From: Murdochiella massiliensis
GTDB taxonomy: Bacteria; Bacillota; Clostridia; Tissierellales; Peptoniphilaceae
Direction: 5' to 3'
Length of the DNA: 64,000 bases
NCBI RefSeq assembly: GCF_900059565.1
Contig: NZ_FIZW01000002.1
Coordinates: 744,001 to 808,000, forward strand
Shown: positions 46,071 through 55,450 of the stretch, one piece after another
Position numbering within the stretch: position 1 is the stretch's first letter
Layout of the letters: each line of letters opens with the position of its first letter
Program-made: the position numbers and the translations under genes
Notes under the pieces: model-generated
Database searches by the model: none
Seen by the model: only the letters and a program-made list of their open reading frames with translations
Told to the model about the DNA's origin: nothing

Positions 46071-46523
46071 TCATCGTATGATTTCCCAAAATCCAGATAT
46101 GTTATTGCCTACTCTCTCAATGTATTCCCTATCGACTAAAGCAGCAATCGCACGAGACACTGTTCTTCTAGAAACGCCAATCTCGGCAGCCAATCCATTG
46201 TAGGTTGCTTTCGGTCTTCTGACCGGTTCCAATAAAACGGCCTGTTGCGTATCTGTCAAGAATGGATCAAGCTCCTTCATGTTGGCACTAGTGCCCCTAG
46301 TAGTGCCAACTCCAGAAGCCTCAAATCTCTCCGGACGAGGAGACAACAATATGCAATACTTCTCTAATACGTTCATCTGATTTCGCTTTGTTTGCAGCAT
46401 ACTTTGTTGAAGCGCAGAGTATCTGTCTGTAAAGTCAGGATCATCTAATCCGGCAATCTGCACCATTTGATCGCCTTTTTCTACTTTTATCACCTGATCA
46501 TGAGGCAGAAACAAGGCTCCCAA
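46071..46523 (-). pseudogene. C-terminal fragment of an AlbA_2/HATPase-type regulator with winged helix
   Basis: The 150-codon frame has no proper start; its first possible codon is a TTG inside the terminator hairpin of the ars operon. The last 50 residues (RRPKATYNGLAAEIGVSRRT, ALVDREYIERVGNNISGFWE) are the winged helix that ends many DNA-binding ATPase-like (RecG-C/AlbA_2) proteins. The N-terminal part has apparently been removed where the ars operon adjoins. Confidence 0.55.
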
Positions 46524-46554
46524 CTACTGAACTTAATCCGTAGTGAGGAGCCTT
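46513..46554. terminator. Terminator of the arsenic operon
   Basis: AAGGCTCC and GGAGCCTT pair, with an inner ACTAC/GTAGT extension, just 3' of the thioredoxin-like gene. A T-run follows on the plus strand. Confidence 0.65.
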
Positions 46555-46566
46555 ATCTTTTTTGGT

Positions 46567-46794
46567 TTATAATAGTTTCTCTACATCCTTTGCCTTCAGC
46601 ACTTTTCCAGCAGAGACAATTTTATCATCAATCATAAGGGCAGGCATACTCATCACCCCATATCCCATGATTTTTTCCATGTCGGTGATGTACTCAATCT
46701 CAGCATGGATGCCCTTGTTTGCTACCGCCTCTTTTGCGGACTTCAAAAGTGCCTCGCAACTTTTACAGCCACCGCCTAAAACCTTAATATTCAT
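46567..46794 (-). CDS. Small thioredoxin-fold protein (redox-active disulfide protein 2 type)
   Basis: The 75 residues carry a CxxC active site in GGGCKSCEALLKSAKE and the cis-Pro segment GVMSMPALMIDD. Such proteins accompany ArsP/ACR3 permeases and probably handle thiol or arsenical reduction at the membrane. It is the last gene of the ars operon, with AGGAGG before the ATG. Confidence 0.85.
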   Translation of the reverse strand: MNIKVLGGGCKSCEALLKSAKEAVANKGIHAEIEYITDMEKIMGYGVMSMPALMIDDKIVSAGKVLKAKDVEKLL

Positions 46795-46914
46795 CTTTCT
46801 TATCCTCCTTTAGCGAAAAATGTTTTAACTGTATACGTAAATTATTGTGTCCGATATTGTGAAAGCTCTGCAATTTTCGTGTGTGTTTCTCGAATTGTCT
46901 TGATAAAAGCTTCA

Positions 46915-47913
46915 TCAAACCAGTAGGTGCGCAATGGCATTGAAGCCATATCCGACAAGAATGATACCCACTGTACAGATGGCTATAAACGTTCCAAGCA
47001 GCTTTGGTTTAATCGCCTTTTTCAGCATGATGAGAGAAGGAAGGCTGAGTGTGGTAACTGCCATCATAAAGCTGAGAATCGTACCAAGCAAGGCTCCTTT
47101 TGCCAAAAGCGCCTCGGCCACCGGTATTGTTCCAAAAATATCCGCGTACATTGGAACCCCTATGACCGTCGCAAGAATAACACCGAAGGGATTACTGCTC
47201 CCAAGAATAGTCTGAATCCAACTCTCCGGTATCCAATTGTGGATGAGAGCACCGATGCCAACCCCGATCAGGATGTAGGGGAACACCTTCTTAAACGTTG
47301 AAGTGACCTGATCCTTTGCATAAACCAAACGATCCCTTACCGTTAAATCCGGAGCGTCAATATTCACGCTGCTATTGCTGTTTCGGATGAAGTCTGCGAT
47401 CTGATCCTCCATGTTAAACTTCTCGATCAGCGTCCCGCCTATCACTGCGATTACTAATCCCAAAATCACATAGGCGATAGCGATTTTCAGGCCGAAAATG
47501 CTCATCAGCAGAACAAGGCTGCCCAGATCTACCATCGGAGAGGAAATCAGAAACGAGAATGTCACTCCAAGCGGAAGTCCTGCGCTCGTAAAACCCATGA
47601 AGATTGGAATGGAAGAGCAAGAGCAGAAAGGTGTTACCGTGCCCAACAAAGCTCCGACAATGTTCGCACCAACCCCATGAAACCTGCCCATAATCTTTCG
47701 GCTACGCTCCGGTGGAAAAAAGCTCTGGATATAAGAGATCAGAAATATCAGAACACAGAGCAGCACGGTTATCTTGATTACGTCATAAAAAAAGAATTGC
47801 ACGCTTCCGCCGATTCTCGTATTGACATCAAGCCCTACTGCTGTCAGCAGCCTCCCGATCAGTGCATTCAGCCACTTCATCCCAAGGACCTGATCCTGAA
47901 TAAAAGTCCACAT
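46915..47913 (-). CDS. arsP: ArsP-like permease (DUF318)
   Basis: The 332-residue membrane protein has about eight helices and the family motif TPFCSCSSIPIFMGF, whose cysteines bind trivalent arsenicals in ArsP. Another family segment is FSFLISSPMVDLGSLVLL. ArsP exports organoarsenicals; others of the family are of unknown substrate. It overlaps arsB/acr3 by 1 bp (TAATG). Confidence 0.8.
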   Translation of the reverse strand: MWTFIQDQVLGMKWLNALIGRLLTAVGLDVNTRIGGSVQFFFYDVIKITVLLCVLIFLISYIQSFFPPERSRKIMGRFHGVGANIVGALLGTVTPFCSCSSIPIFMGFTSAGLPLGVTFSFLISSPMVDLGSLVLLMSIFGLKIAIAYVILGLVIAVIGGTLIEKFNMEDQIADFIRNSNSSVNIDAPDLTVRDRLVYAKDQVTSTFKKVFPYILIGVGIGALIHNWIPESWIQTILGSSNPFGVILATVIGVPMYADIFGTIPVAEALLAKGALLGTILSFMMAVTTLSLPSLIMLKKAIKPKLLGTFIAICTVGIILVGYGFNAIAHLLV

Positions 47914-48953
47914 TACGCAAACCTCGCTTTCGTTTTATTTGCTATTCGCACAAGCAGGAGCATGACGGGCACCTCCGTTAAAACGCCTACTGTGGTTGCG
48001 AGAGCCGCAGGGCTTGTCGCGCCAAATAGCGCAATCGCCACAGCGACCGCAAGTTCAAAAAAATTTGATGCGCCGACCATCCCGGCAGGAGCCGCAATAT
48101 CATGCGGTAATTTCAGCAGCTTGCTTGCTCCGTAAGCAATAAAGAATATCAAAAAAGTCTGAATAGTCAGCGGTACCGCTATTAAAACAATATGAAGCGG
48201 ATTGGAAAGAATCACCTCTGCCTGTGAACTGAATATAATAACCAGCGTCAACAGCAGTCCTATCGTTGTCGCGTTGTCGAACTTGTGGATAAACGTACTT
48301 TCAAAATAATCAGCGCCTCTTTGCTTCACGACCAACAACCTAGTCAGGATGCCGCCTGCAAGCGGAATCACGACAAACAGAAATATGCTGACGAACAGCG
48401 TGCCGTAGGGAACAACTACATTAGAAACGCCTAAAAGAAATTTTACGATCGGAACAAAAGCCACAAGGATGATAAGGTCATTTGTCGCCACCTGTACGAC
48501 CGTATAAGCAGGATTTCCTTTTGTAAGCTCACTCCACACAAACACCATCGCCGTGCATGGAGCAGCGCCTAAAAGCACGGCTCCGGCAAGATATTCCTTT
48601 GCCAGTCCCGGAGATATGAAGGCTTTGAATACGACAAACAAAAACAGATATGCGATGGCGTACATAGTGAAGGGCTTGATCAGCCAGTTCGTCACCCACG
48701 TGACCAGAAGCCCTTTCGGGTTTTTCCCAATCTGTTTTACGCTTTGAAAATCCACTTTCATCATCATAGGGTAGATCATGACCCAAATGAGAACAGCGAT
48801 CGGAATCGAAATGCCGGAAATCTGAAATTTACCAATTGTGGCAGGAATTGCCGGGACAAAATGCCCAATCAGTACGCCTATAGCCATGCAGATTAGTACC
48901 CACACAGAAAGATACCGCTGAAATGTATTAATGCCTTTACTTTGATTGCTCAT
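47913..48953 (-). CDS. ACR3 family arsenite efflux transporter
   Basis: The 346-residue, ten-helix membrane protein has the ACR3 signatures PIAVLIWVMIYPMMMKVDF, LGAAPCTAMVFVWSELTKG with the essential Cys, and PLAGGILTR. It exports arsenite (and often antimonite). The ATG at 48953 follows GGAGGCGAAGTA. It is the first transporter after arsR. Confidence 0.9.
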   Translation of the reverse strand: MSNQSKGINTFQRYLSVWVLICMAIGVLIGHFVPAIPATIGKFQISGISIPIAVLIWVMIYPMMMKVDFQSVKQIGKNPKGLLVTWVTNWLIKPFTMYAIAYLFLFVVFKAFISPGLAKEYLAGAVLLGAAPCTAMVFVWSELTKGNPAYTVVQVATNDLIILVAFVPIVKFLLGVSNVVVPYGTLFVSIFLFVVIPLAGGILTRLLVVKQRGADYFESTFIHKFDNATTIGLLLTLVIIFSSQAEVILSNPLHIVLIAVPLTIQTFLIFFIAYGASKLLKLPHDIAAPAGMVGASNFFELAVAVAIALFGATSPAALATTVGVLTEVPVMLLLVRIANKTKARFA

Positions 48954-49051
48954 TACTTCGCCTCCATTAGTTCGATACATTCAAATGTATCAATGTTTGT
49001 GGTCTTTATATAGGCAATCCCAAAGGACTGCCCCTGAATAATCGCTATCGA

Positions 49052-49372
49052 TTACTTCTTTTCCTTGCATCCGCAGGATACGCTGGCGTCTAGTTCGCAG
49101 TCACATCTTGCGTAGGAACCGATCATTTTCCGGAACTCTTTAACCCCGTCTGCGGAAATGGAGTAGTACATCCATCTTCCCTCTTTGTAGTAATCAACAA
49201 GACCGCTGTCTGCAAGAATTTTCATGTGATGCGAAAGAGTCGACTGCGTGATATTCAGTTCCTCCAGAAGATCACATCCGCACTTCTTCCCATGCTGGAG
49301 CGCAAGCATGATCAAAAGACGGTTCTCATTTGTCAGCGCCTTTATTCTTTTTACATCTTCTCTGCATCCCAT
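49052..49372 (-). CDS. arsR: ArsR family arsenic-responsive repressor
   Basis: The 106-residue winged-helix protein has KKCGCDLLEELNITQSTLSH HMK. The CGC metal site lies at the start of the recognition region, and a Cys-rich tail (CDCELDASVSCGCKEKK) may add thiolate ligands. It should release DNA on binding As(III). The ATG at 49372 follows GGAGGTG. The promoter upstream is near-consensus. Confidence 0.9.
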   Translation of the reverse strand: MGCREDVKRIKALTNENRLLIMLALQHGKKCGCDLLEELNITQSTLSHHMKILADSGLVDYYKEGRWMYYSISADGVKEFRKMIGSYARCDCELDASVSCGCKEKK

Positions 49373-49398
49373 GATTTTCACCTCCGAGAGATGTACAT

Positions 49399-49427
49399 AT
49401 TATATTCATCACATTTACAGTTGTCAA
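49399..49427 (-). promoter_or_regulatory. Consensus sigma-A promoter of the ars operon
   Basis: On the minus strand TTGACA (49422-49427), a 17-bp spacer and TATAAT (49399-49404) precede arsR. ATATTCAT/ATGAATAT arms overlapping it are a likely ArsR operator. Confidence 0.85.
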
Positions 49428-49658
49428 TGCATGAATATAATATTGTTTCAAAAATCTCCCCACCTCTGATGGCAGTGTGGGAGCCTTTTTCCCGACATCT
49501 ATCTCACAGCCACCCCCAAAACATCTAACTCGGCGACTGAATATAGCGACATCTATCAGGGCAATGCAACTCTCACACTTTTTGACCCGATTTGCCCTTG
49601 GATAAGTTGCCAAGAAGCGTTCATCCTGCCCGATGCTAAATTTGCCCGATTGCCCGAA

Positions 49659-49687
49659 AGCCGCAGTATCACCGTGCTTTCGCGGCT
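49659..49687. terminator. Hairpin at the left end of the mobile element
   Basis: AAAGCCGC/GCGGCT stem followed by ATTTTTC on the plus strand, just before the recombinase stop codon at 49695. The GC change to the AT-rich element occurs here. Confidence 0.5.
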
Positions 49688-49694
49688 ATTTTTC

Positions 49695-51371
49695 TTACAC
49701 CCTTGACATCAAACACACACTCTCAACTTGTTCATCATTGTCCAAACTTATATTTAGATCCTCATCAATGATAGGTAGCTTAAAAGTAATGGATTTTAGC
49801 CATTGTCCATTAGGCTGCTTTTCTTCATAAATTTGAATTTCAGAAATGAGTGCTTCTATTAGCTGCCTGCGTTCAACATCGTTCATGACTTTATAAAGTT
49901 TGTCAAAATAAATCAAAACCTTATATATATTATCGCCAGTAAGTTTTTCAGCTTCTATTGTTTCTTTCTTTGCCTTAGCTTCTATTAACTGACCTTCTAA
50001 TTCTTCAATTTTATCGTACATACGATAAAGTCTATCATCTAAATCCTGTTTTCTTCGTTTGTAGTGCTTATCATCAACATCTAAATTATCTATTTCCTCA
50101 ATAAGCTTAAACTTTGTGGAATGACTTTTCCTTAGCTCTTTTTGATAATTATCTATCTCATTTTCAATCGCTGATGTATCAACTTTCATGTTGATTTTTT
50201 CCTGCATCATAGACGCAAATTTAGGATTGCTAACTAACTTGATTATTACCTCAGCAACAGCATCATCTAACAATTCTTCTCTAATTTGTTTGTTGTAGGT
50301 GCATTTATGACCTCTATTCATAAGTCTATGCTTGCAACCATAGTAATAGAAGTCTTTATACTTCGTCCCATCTTTTTTATATTTTATAGATTTGTTTCCA
50401 AACATTCCAGCTCCACATATCGGACACTTTACTATTCCTGATAATAAGTGTGTCCTCATGTTCTTGCCCTTATTTACATGTTCATACTTTTTAGCTTGTG
50501 CTTTCAGTTTTACTTGTGCAGCCTGCCACAATTCATCTGGGATTATTGCTTCATGAATGCCTTCTGCTACTAAATAATCGTCCTGCTCTACTTGTCTGTA
50601 TTCATTCCTTGTACCATGAACTTTTTCTAAAGTTCTTCTTCCAAATGCTATTTTCCCGTTATACACAGGATTCTTTAATATTTTTCTTATAAGACCTGCG
50701 TCAAACAATGGATTTTTTCCATTTTGTCTTGGTATTTTCCTTATACCATGGTTTTCTAAATACTTAGAAAGACCATTAGCTCCAATACTTGTATTTACAT
50801 ACTGATCAAATATAGTTCTTATTGCAATTGCTTCTTCCTCATTTATTAACAACTTTCCATCAATCAGTTGATAACCATATGGAGCAAATCCACCGTTCCA
50901 TTTACCCTCTCTTGCCTTTTGAATACGACCTTCCATTGTTTGGACACGGATGTTTTCTCTTTCTATTTCAGCCACTGCTGATAAAACAGAAATCATCAAT
51001 TTACCTGCATCTTTAGATGAATCAATTCCATCTTCAACACAAATAAGATTTACACCAAAATCTTGCATTATTTGCAAAGTCGAAAGTACATCAGCAGCAT
51101 TTCTTGCAAATCTCGATAATTTAAATACAAGAACGAAAGACACTCCATCCTTTCCGGATTTTATATCTTCCATCATACGAGTAAACTGAATTCTACCTTC
51201 TATAGATTTTCCAGACTTACCAGCATCTTCGTATTCACCAACAATCTCATAATCATTATAGAGAGCAAAAGCCTTCATTCTTGATTTTTGTGCCTCTAAA
51301 GAATAACCGTCTATCTGTATTGATGTAGATACTCTAGTATAGAGGTATACTTTTATTTTTTCTTTTGACAT
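49695..51371 (-). CDS. Large serine recombinase (integrase of the element)
   Basis: The 558 residues begin with a resolvase-type catalytic domain (YLYTRVSTSIQIDGYSLEAQ with the catalytic Ser; GVSFVLVFKLSRFARNAADV). A recombinase domain follows (about 165-260), then a zinc ribbon (CPICGAGMFGN ... GCKHRLMNRGHKC) and a long coiled coil (about 380-470). This is the TndX/TnpX type that integrates and excises elements by short crossover sites without tyrosine chemistry. Its end-of-element position fits that role. Confidence 0.9.
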   Translation of the reverse strand: MSKEKIKVYLYTRVSTSIQIDGYSLEAQKSRMKAFALYNDYEIVGEYEDAGKSGKSIEGRIQFTRMMEDIKSGKDGVSFVLVFKLSRFARNAADVLSTLQIMQDFGVNLICVEDGIDSSKDAGKLMISVLSAVAEIERENIRVQTMEGRIQKAREGKWNGGFAPYGYQLIDGKLLINEEEAIAIRTIFDQYVNTSIGANGLSKYLENHGIRKIPRQNGKNPLFDAGLIRKILKNPVYNGKIAFGRRTLEKVHGTRNEYRQVEQDDYLVAEGIHEAIIPDELWQAAQVKLKAQAKKYEHVNKGKNMRTHLLSGIVKCPICGAGMFGNKSIKYKKDGTKYKDFYYYGCKHRLMNRGHKCTYNKQIREELLDDAVAEVIIKLVSNPKFASMMQEKINMKVDTSAIENEIDNYQKELRKSHSTKFKLIEEIDNLDVDDKHYKRRKQDLDDRLYRMYDKIEELEGQLIEAKAKKETIEAEKLTGDNIYKVLIYFDKLYKVMNDVERRQLIEALISEIQIYEEKQPNGQWLKSITFKLPIIDEDLNISLDNDEQVESVCLMSRV

Positions 51372-51457
51372 AGCATTAACCTCAATATCCTTTTTTATAT
51401 CTTTATATTTTTACCAATTATGGTTTGGACTTATATATCAAGTATATTATAGCACTT

Positions 51458-51622
51458 TTATTGCTTTTTCTCAATTTGTGTTTTTGCCATGTCAAAACTA
51501 TTTTTCATCTCTTGATTTTTTGCTGGCGTTGGATCGGGCAGATTATCTAAATCTAAAACACCAGCATATTTTGTAATCAGATTTGCAATTAAATCAGCCA
51601 ATCCATTCCAGTCATTGTCCAA
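51458..51622 (-). CDS. Small element protein upstream of the recombinase (54 aa)
   Basis: A TTG start after GAGGAGG opens a frame reading DNDWNGLADLIANLITKYAG ... NLPDPTPAKNQEMKNSFDMA and ending at TAA 51458. It has a strong ribosome binding site, acidic helical composition and lies 87 bp before the recombinase. The function is unknown; a recombination accessory role is a guess. Confidence 0.6.
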   Translation of the reverse strand: MDNDWNGLADLIANLITKYAGVLDLDNLPDPTPAKNQEMKNSFDMAKTQIEKKQ

Positions 51623-51673
51623 TATATTCCTCCTCTCTTTTTAAAGTTTTATATCTAATAATTATTTGTTTAA

Positions 51674-51712
51674 TTAAGTTTTACGACATTGATAGGTGCT
51701 TGGCAGCAACAT
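51674..51712 (-). CDS. Possible 12-residue leader peptide
   Basis: An ATG after GGAGGTGAGATTCCT encodes MLLPSTYQCRKT and stops. The very good ribosome binding site and position at the head of the recombinase unit suggest a leader peptide, but there is no proof that it is translated. Confidence 0.3.
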   Translation of the reverse strand: MLLPSTYQCRKT

Positions 51713-52094
51713 AGGAATCTCACCTCCGCCTCTTATTCCAGACGAGCCGGCTTAAACTATTGAAGTATCATTATCACTACTTGCTTCATTGAACAGGTTG
51801 CCAATTCTGTTTTTTATGTATTCTTATTTATCGCTCGCTTTCTTGTTTCCTTGATTTACTCAGTATTCATTAAACCGAAATTGTTCTCAGCAGAAAGGTC
51901 ATGGCGTAAGTCATAATCCTCCACAAGTAGATAAAGTCCTACCTTGGTCTATTCAGTTTTCAAGGAACAATAGCCTAACGGCTTTAAGAGAGATTCTCTT
52001 CAACTTTATGGTTTTCATCACTTCCTTAAATAAAATATAAGGACAGATCTCCCTTCAATTTATAAAGGAAAATCTGCCCCCATTTACAAGGCGT

Positions 52095-52511
52095 TTACTT
52101 TATAAATTCTTTCAAAAGCACCTTTAGCTTTTTAAGAATATTGTTTTTTCGCCATTGTATAGCTTGATAGCTCACCTTCTTACTTCTTGCTACACTCGAT
52201 AATGTTTCATCATTAAAATACAAACGCTCTATGATGTCCCTTTCTTCATCATTCAGCCCTGACATAGCCTTTCTGACTGTTTCAATTAAGATCTGTGTTT
52301 CAATTATTTTTTCTACATCCACACTTTCATCAGCAAGGTTATCTACAAAATTCCCGTCATGATCCAATGATGAAAAAAAGAGCAAGTGGTTTTTCTTGTC
52401 CACCTGCTCTAAATACTTTTCGTGTTCTTTTTCTCGCCAGTAGACTTTATATATCTGCTCGCTGACTTTAACCCTTTGTCCGTTGACATAAAGGTAATAT
52501 TCTTTTGGCAT
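52095..52511 (-). CDS. Sigma-70 region 4-like regulator of the element
   Basis: The 138-residue protein ends with a region-4 helix-turn-helix (LNDEERDIIERLYFNDETLS SVARSKKVSYQAIQWRKNNI). The N-terminal part (YLYVNGQRVKVSEQIYKVYW) is typical of small sigma-like proteins carried by conjugative transposons. It probably controls element genes. GGAGG precedes the ATG. Confidence 0.8.
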   Translation of the reverse strand: MPKEYYLYVNGQRVKVSEQIYKVYWREKEHEKYLEQVDKKNHLLFFSSLDHDGNFVDNLADESVDVEKIIETQILIETVRKAMSGLNDEERDIIERLYFNDETLSSVARSKKVSYQAIQWRKNNILKKLKVLLKEFIK

Positions 52512-52718
52512 TTAATTTCCTCCATTTCTTTTTTTGTCTGCGTTTTTAGACAAAAAAAGGAGGACTTCTGCACATAGGCATAAAAAGTCCTCTAAAATGA
52601 AAAAAATCTATTACAAAATTTATTTTATGGAATATTATAAAAAATACTATTCACAACTTCTCGTTTTTCTTGCATTTTTATCATATGTCCCTCTTGTAAT
52701 TTACTAATATATGCATTT

Positions 52719-54110
52719 TCATAAATACGTGAAATCAATCACTTTATCACAAACTGACTCTAAAAACTCAACATCATGGGATATTATTAAAATCAACTTA
52801 TCTTCTTCCTTTACTTTCTTTATGTTTTTAGCTACTATTTTCATATTTCTATAGTCCAATCCACTGGTTGGTTCATCGAAAAATAGAATTTTCTTGTCGG
52901 ATAGTAAAGCGGATAAGATAATTACTCTCTGTTTTTGTCCTCCTGACAAGGTGTGAGGATTCCTATCACTGATATTTTTCAACTCCATATCTTTTAACCA
53001 AGTATCTAAAGAATTATCATCTTTAATATTTGACGTTAATACTATTTCATCTTTAACAGTGTCCGTGAATAACTGACAGTTCACTTCCTGCATAATAAGC
53101 AGGCTCTCATTTAGCCTACTTTTTATATTTAAATTCTCATCATCTTTTAAAATTTTACCTTTATTTTCTTTGTATAAGCCACATATAATTTTTGCTAATG
53201 TAGACTTCCCAATTCCATTTTCTCCAACAATCCCAATAATATTCCCATAGCAAAATTTAAGATCCTCAATGGACAAAATTATTTTGGTATTTCTTTTGAA
53301 TATCAGATTTTTTAACTCTAATAAAGTCCCTTTATTTGAAATTTCAAAATCATCAAATCCTTTAATAGCTTTATAATCAGAATGCCTAAGTCCTGTTCTC
53401 ATTCGTTCATCTTCACTTAGATTTTCAATTTCGTCCATACTATATTCTCTGATGATTTTTCCATCCTCTAAGTATATTGCTCTATCAACAATGTCTTTTA
53501 AATACCACAACCTATGTTCTGCAATAATAATAGTTTTTCCTAAAGATTTAAGCTTTTTTATTGTAAGCGATAGTTCTTTCATTGACTTTATGTCTAAGCT
53601 TGAAGATGGTTCATCAAGAATAAATGTCTCAGGGTTTAATGCGTAAATGCTTGCTATAGCAATCTTTTGCTTTTCTCCTCCAGAAAGATTGAATATATTT
53701 TTATTCATCAAGTTTTTAAGATGAAGCTCTTTTTCGACCTCTTTAACCCTTTTGTTAATTACTTCTCTTTCTATTCCGTAATTTTCTAAACCAAAAGCAA
53801 TCTCATCTGTAGTGTTTGTTGTATAAAATTGTGTTTTAGGATTTTGAAAAACTGAACCTACATCCTTAGATAATTTATAAATTGGTGTGGTAAATGTATT
53901 CATACCATTGACCATAACACTGCCAGAAATGTCCCCATCATAAAACTCAGGTATTATACCGTTCATAAGCTTTAATAGAGTCGACTTTCCGCAACCGCTC
54001 CTACCACATAGAAGAATGCATTCCCCTTTTTTGATTTTCAAGTTTATATCTTTTAATGAGTAATCAGATCCTCCCTTATACTTAAAACTTAATTCTCTAA
54101 TTTCAATCAT
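52719..54110 (-). CDS. ECF-type double ATPase (two ABC domains in one chain)
   Basis: The 463 residues hold two ATPase domains. The first has Walker A GRSGCGKSTLL, signature LSGGEKQKIAIASI and Walker B TFILDEPSSS. The second has GENGIGKSTLAK, LSGGQKQRVIILSA and ILFFDEPTSG. It drives an ECF importer together with the T and S components encoded upstream. The ATG at 54110 overlaps the T-component stop (ATGA). It is the last gene of the six-gene uptake operon. Confidence 0.9.
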   Translation of the reverse strand: MIEIRELSFKYKGGSDYSLKDINLKIKKGECILLCGRSGCGKSTLLKLMNGIIPEFYDGDISGSVMVNGMNTFTTPIYKLSKDVGSVFQNPKTQFYTTNTTDEIAFGLENYGIEREVINKRVKEVEKELHLKNLMNKNIFNLSGGEKQKIAIASIYALNPETFILDEPSSSLDIKSMKELSLTIKKLKSLGKTIIIAEHRLWYLKDIVDRAIYLEDGKIIREYSMDEIENLSEDERMRTGLRHSDYKAIKGFDDFEISNKGTLLELKNLIFKRNTKIILSIEDLKFCYGNIIGIVGENGIGKSTLAKIICGLYKENKGKILKDDENLNIKSRLNESLLIMQEVNCQLFTDTVKDEIVLTSNIKDDNSLDTWLKDMELKNISDRNPHTLSGGQKQRVIILSALLSDKKILFFDEPTSGLDYRNMKIVAKNIKKVKEEDKLILIISHDVEFLESVCDKVIDFTYL

Positions 54111-54835
54111 AAGTCCCACCCTGATACTTTCATAAATATTACTATTGATAAAATTAAAATCATAAGAATTAAAACGCCAATGTCATTTTTTCTAATCTTA
54201 ATTAGGTGTCTACTTGTTTTTTGAACAGGAGCATCAAGCCCCCTTATAATGGCTGATTGGGATAGCTCATCCCCAATTTCTATTACACTTACGAATAAGG
54301 GTACAAAAAAGTATTCCATTGTCGCAGCAGTTCTATGAAATAAATTATAAATACTAATGCTAATCCCTCTTGTTTTCATCGCCATATTTATATGACTCCA
54401 TTCGTCTTTAATAGTAGGCAAACATCTAAATATTACAGAAATCATTATGAGCGAGTCTTTTGAAAGTTTTAATTTTTGTAAAGTTGCCACTGCACTGGAA
54501 ACAGATGTTGAATTTAAAATCCATTTACCCACGATAATACATGGCAGAAATTTTCTTCCAATTGCTAAGATAAATAAAATTAAATTCAAAAGAAAATTCA
54601 TACTAAAATAGGCTAAAGATTTTTCCAATACTACACTTATTACAAAAAATAAAATATACCTTATAGCGGATTTTTTATAACCATCGCTAATAATAATGAC
54701 AAGGAAAAATAATGTAATAAGGCTTTGATAGATCCAATCAAACCCTAAAAAAATTAAAATATTCGCACCTATAAGCAAGATAAGTTTTGTTCTGAGGTCA
54801 TATTTTGACCCCAGAACAAACTTTGAATTTTCCAT
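54107..54835 (-). CDS. ECF transporter transmembrane (T) component, CbiQ-like
   Basis: The 242-residue membrane protein contains the coupling-helix region MAMKTRGISISIYNLFHR and a later IIRGLDAP segment, both with the A-R-G-type motif that contacts the ATPases. It begins with a 1-bp overlap with the S-component stop (TAATG) and ends in the ATGA overlap with the double ATPase, so the three are translated together. Confidence 0.85.
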   Translation of the reverse strand: MENSKFVLGSKYDLRTKLILLIGANILIFLGFDWIYQSLITLFFLVIIISDGYKKSAIRYILFFVISVVLEKSLAYFSMNFLLNLILFILAIGRKFLPCIIVGKWILNSTSVSSAVATLQKLKLSKDSLIMISVIFRCLPTIKDEWSHINMAMKTRGISISIYNLFHRTAATMEYFFVPLFVSVIEIGDELSQSAIIRGLDAPVQKTSRHLIKIRKNDIGVLILMILILSIVIFMKVSGWDL

Positions 54836-55425
54836 TATAAAACTCCTGCGGATTCCAACTTTTTATTTAGTATTTTCTTTGTAAAATATGAACCAATCAA
54901 AGAGAATATAAATGTTCCTATAATCATAACTGGTAACATCCATATTGGTGTCCATGCTCTTACTGTGTTACAAAAGCTTTGATCTAAGCCACCTTTTATT
55001 ACACTTTCAAAAAATGCTTCTCTCATAACCCAAATTGGTAAAAATCCTCCAAATAAGTTTAGAGAAAAAAACATATGACTAATTGTATTTTTCTTAAAGT
55101 CTGTATAATTCCCACCTTTTGCTATGAACATAGCAATTATTCCGGCAGGCACTGCCACTAATGGTGCAATTGGAATATGTCCAGTTGCAACTAATAAAAT
55201 ACTTGGTAAGATAGCTGCGATTACAATAGCAGTGGCTGACTTTGTTTTTGCAAGAAGCATATGATAGGTTGGTGCAGCAAGTAGTGCTACAAGCATAGGC
55301 ATTAGTAAAAACAAAACAGGGACAGGCATAGATATTGCCCCAATAACTGCATATGTTACAAAGTAAAGTGCAATTAAAACACCAGCTGTAACTGCATTTT
55401 TTGATGATTTCTTTTGTGTTTTCAT
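54835..55425 (-). CDS. ECF S component, MptD/Trep_Strep family
   Basis: The 196-residue protein has six membrane segments, beginning AVTAGVLIALYFVTYAVIGA and including LLPMLVALLAAPTYHMLLAK-like text. This matches the Trep_Strep/MptD-type substrate-binding S components. The ligand is not established. Next to IrtAB/YbtPQ-like half transporters, a metal-chelate ligand is a reasonable inference. Confidence 0.75.
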   Translation of the reverse strand: MKTQKKSSKNAVTAGVLIALYFVTYAVIGAISMPVPVLFLLMPMLVALLAAPTYHMLLAKTKSATAIVIAAILPSILLVATGHIPIAPLVAVPAGIIAMFIAKGGNYTDFKKNTISHMFFSLNLFGGFLPIWVMREAFFESVIKGGLDQSFCNTVRAWTPIWMLPVMIIGTFIFSLIGSYFTKKILNKKLESAGVL

Positions 55426-55450
55426 AAGTTCCCTCCTTTAAAATTGATTG

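Larger units (their letters stand above)
51372..52094. other. Intergenic region upstream of the recombinase with two small reading frames
   Basis: This holds the 54-residue frame and the 12-residue frame listed separately. It also has a stretch with CTTGAAAACTGAATA-like text on the minus strand, and an imperfect hairpin (AGATCTCCCTTC ... AGATTTTCCTT region, 52040-52080) 3' of the sigma-like gene that may terminate it. No larger gene is visible. Confidence 0.5.

Noticed and set aside
49326..49613. Minus-strand frame across the arsR promoter
   Set aside because: It runs through the consensus promoter and ribosome binding site of arsR in another frame.
52000..52080. Riboswitch or T-box
   Set aside because: The hairpins near 52.04-52.08 kb look like a simple terminator of the sigma-like gene; no T-box or riboswitch core could be recognised.
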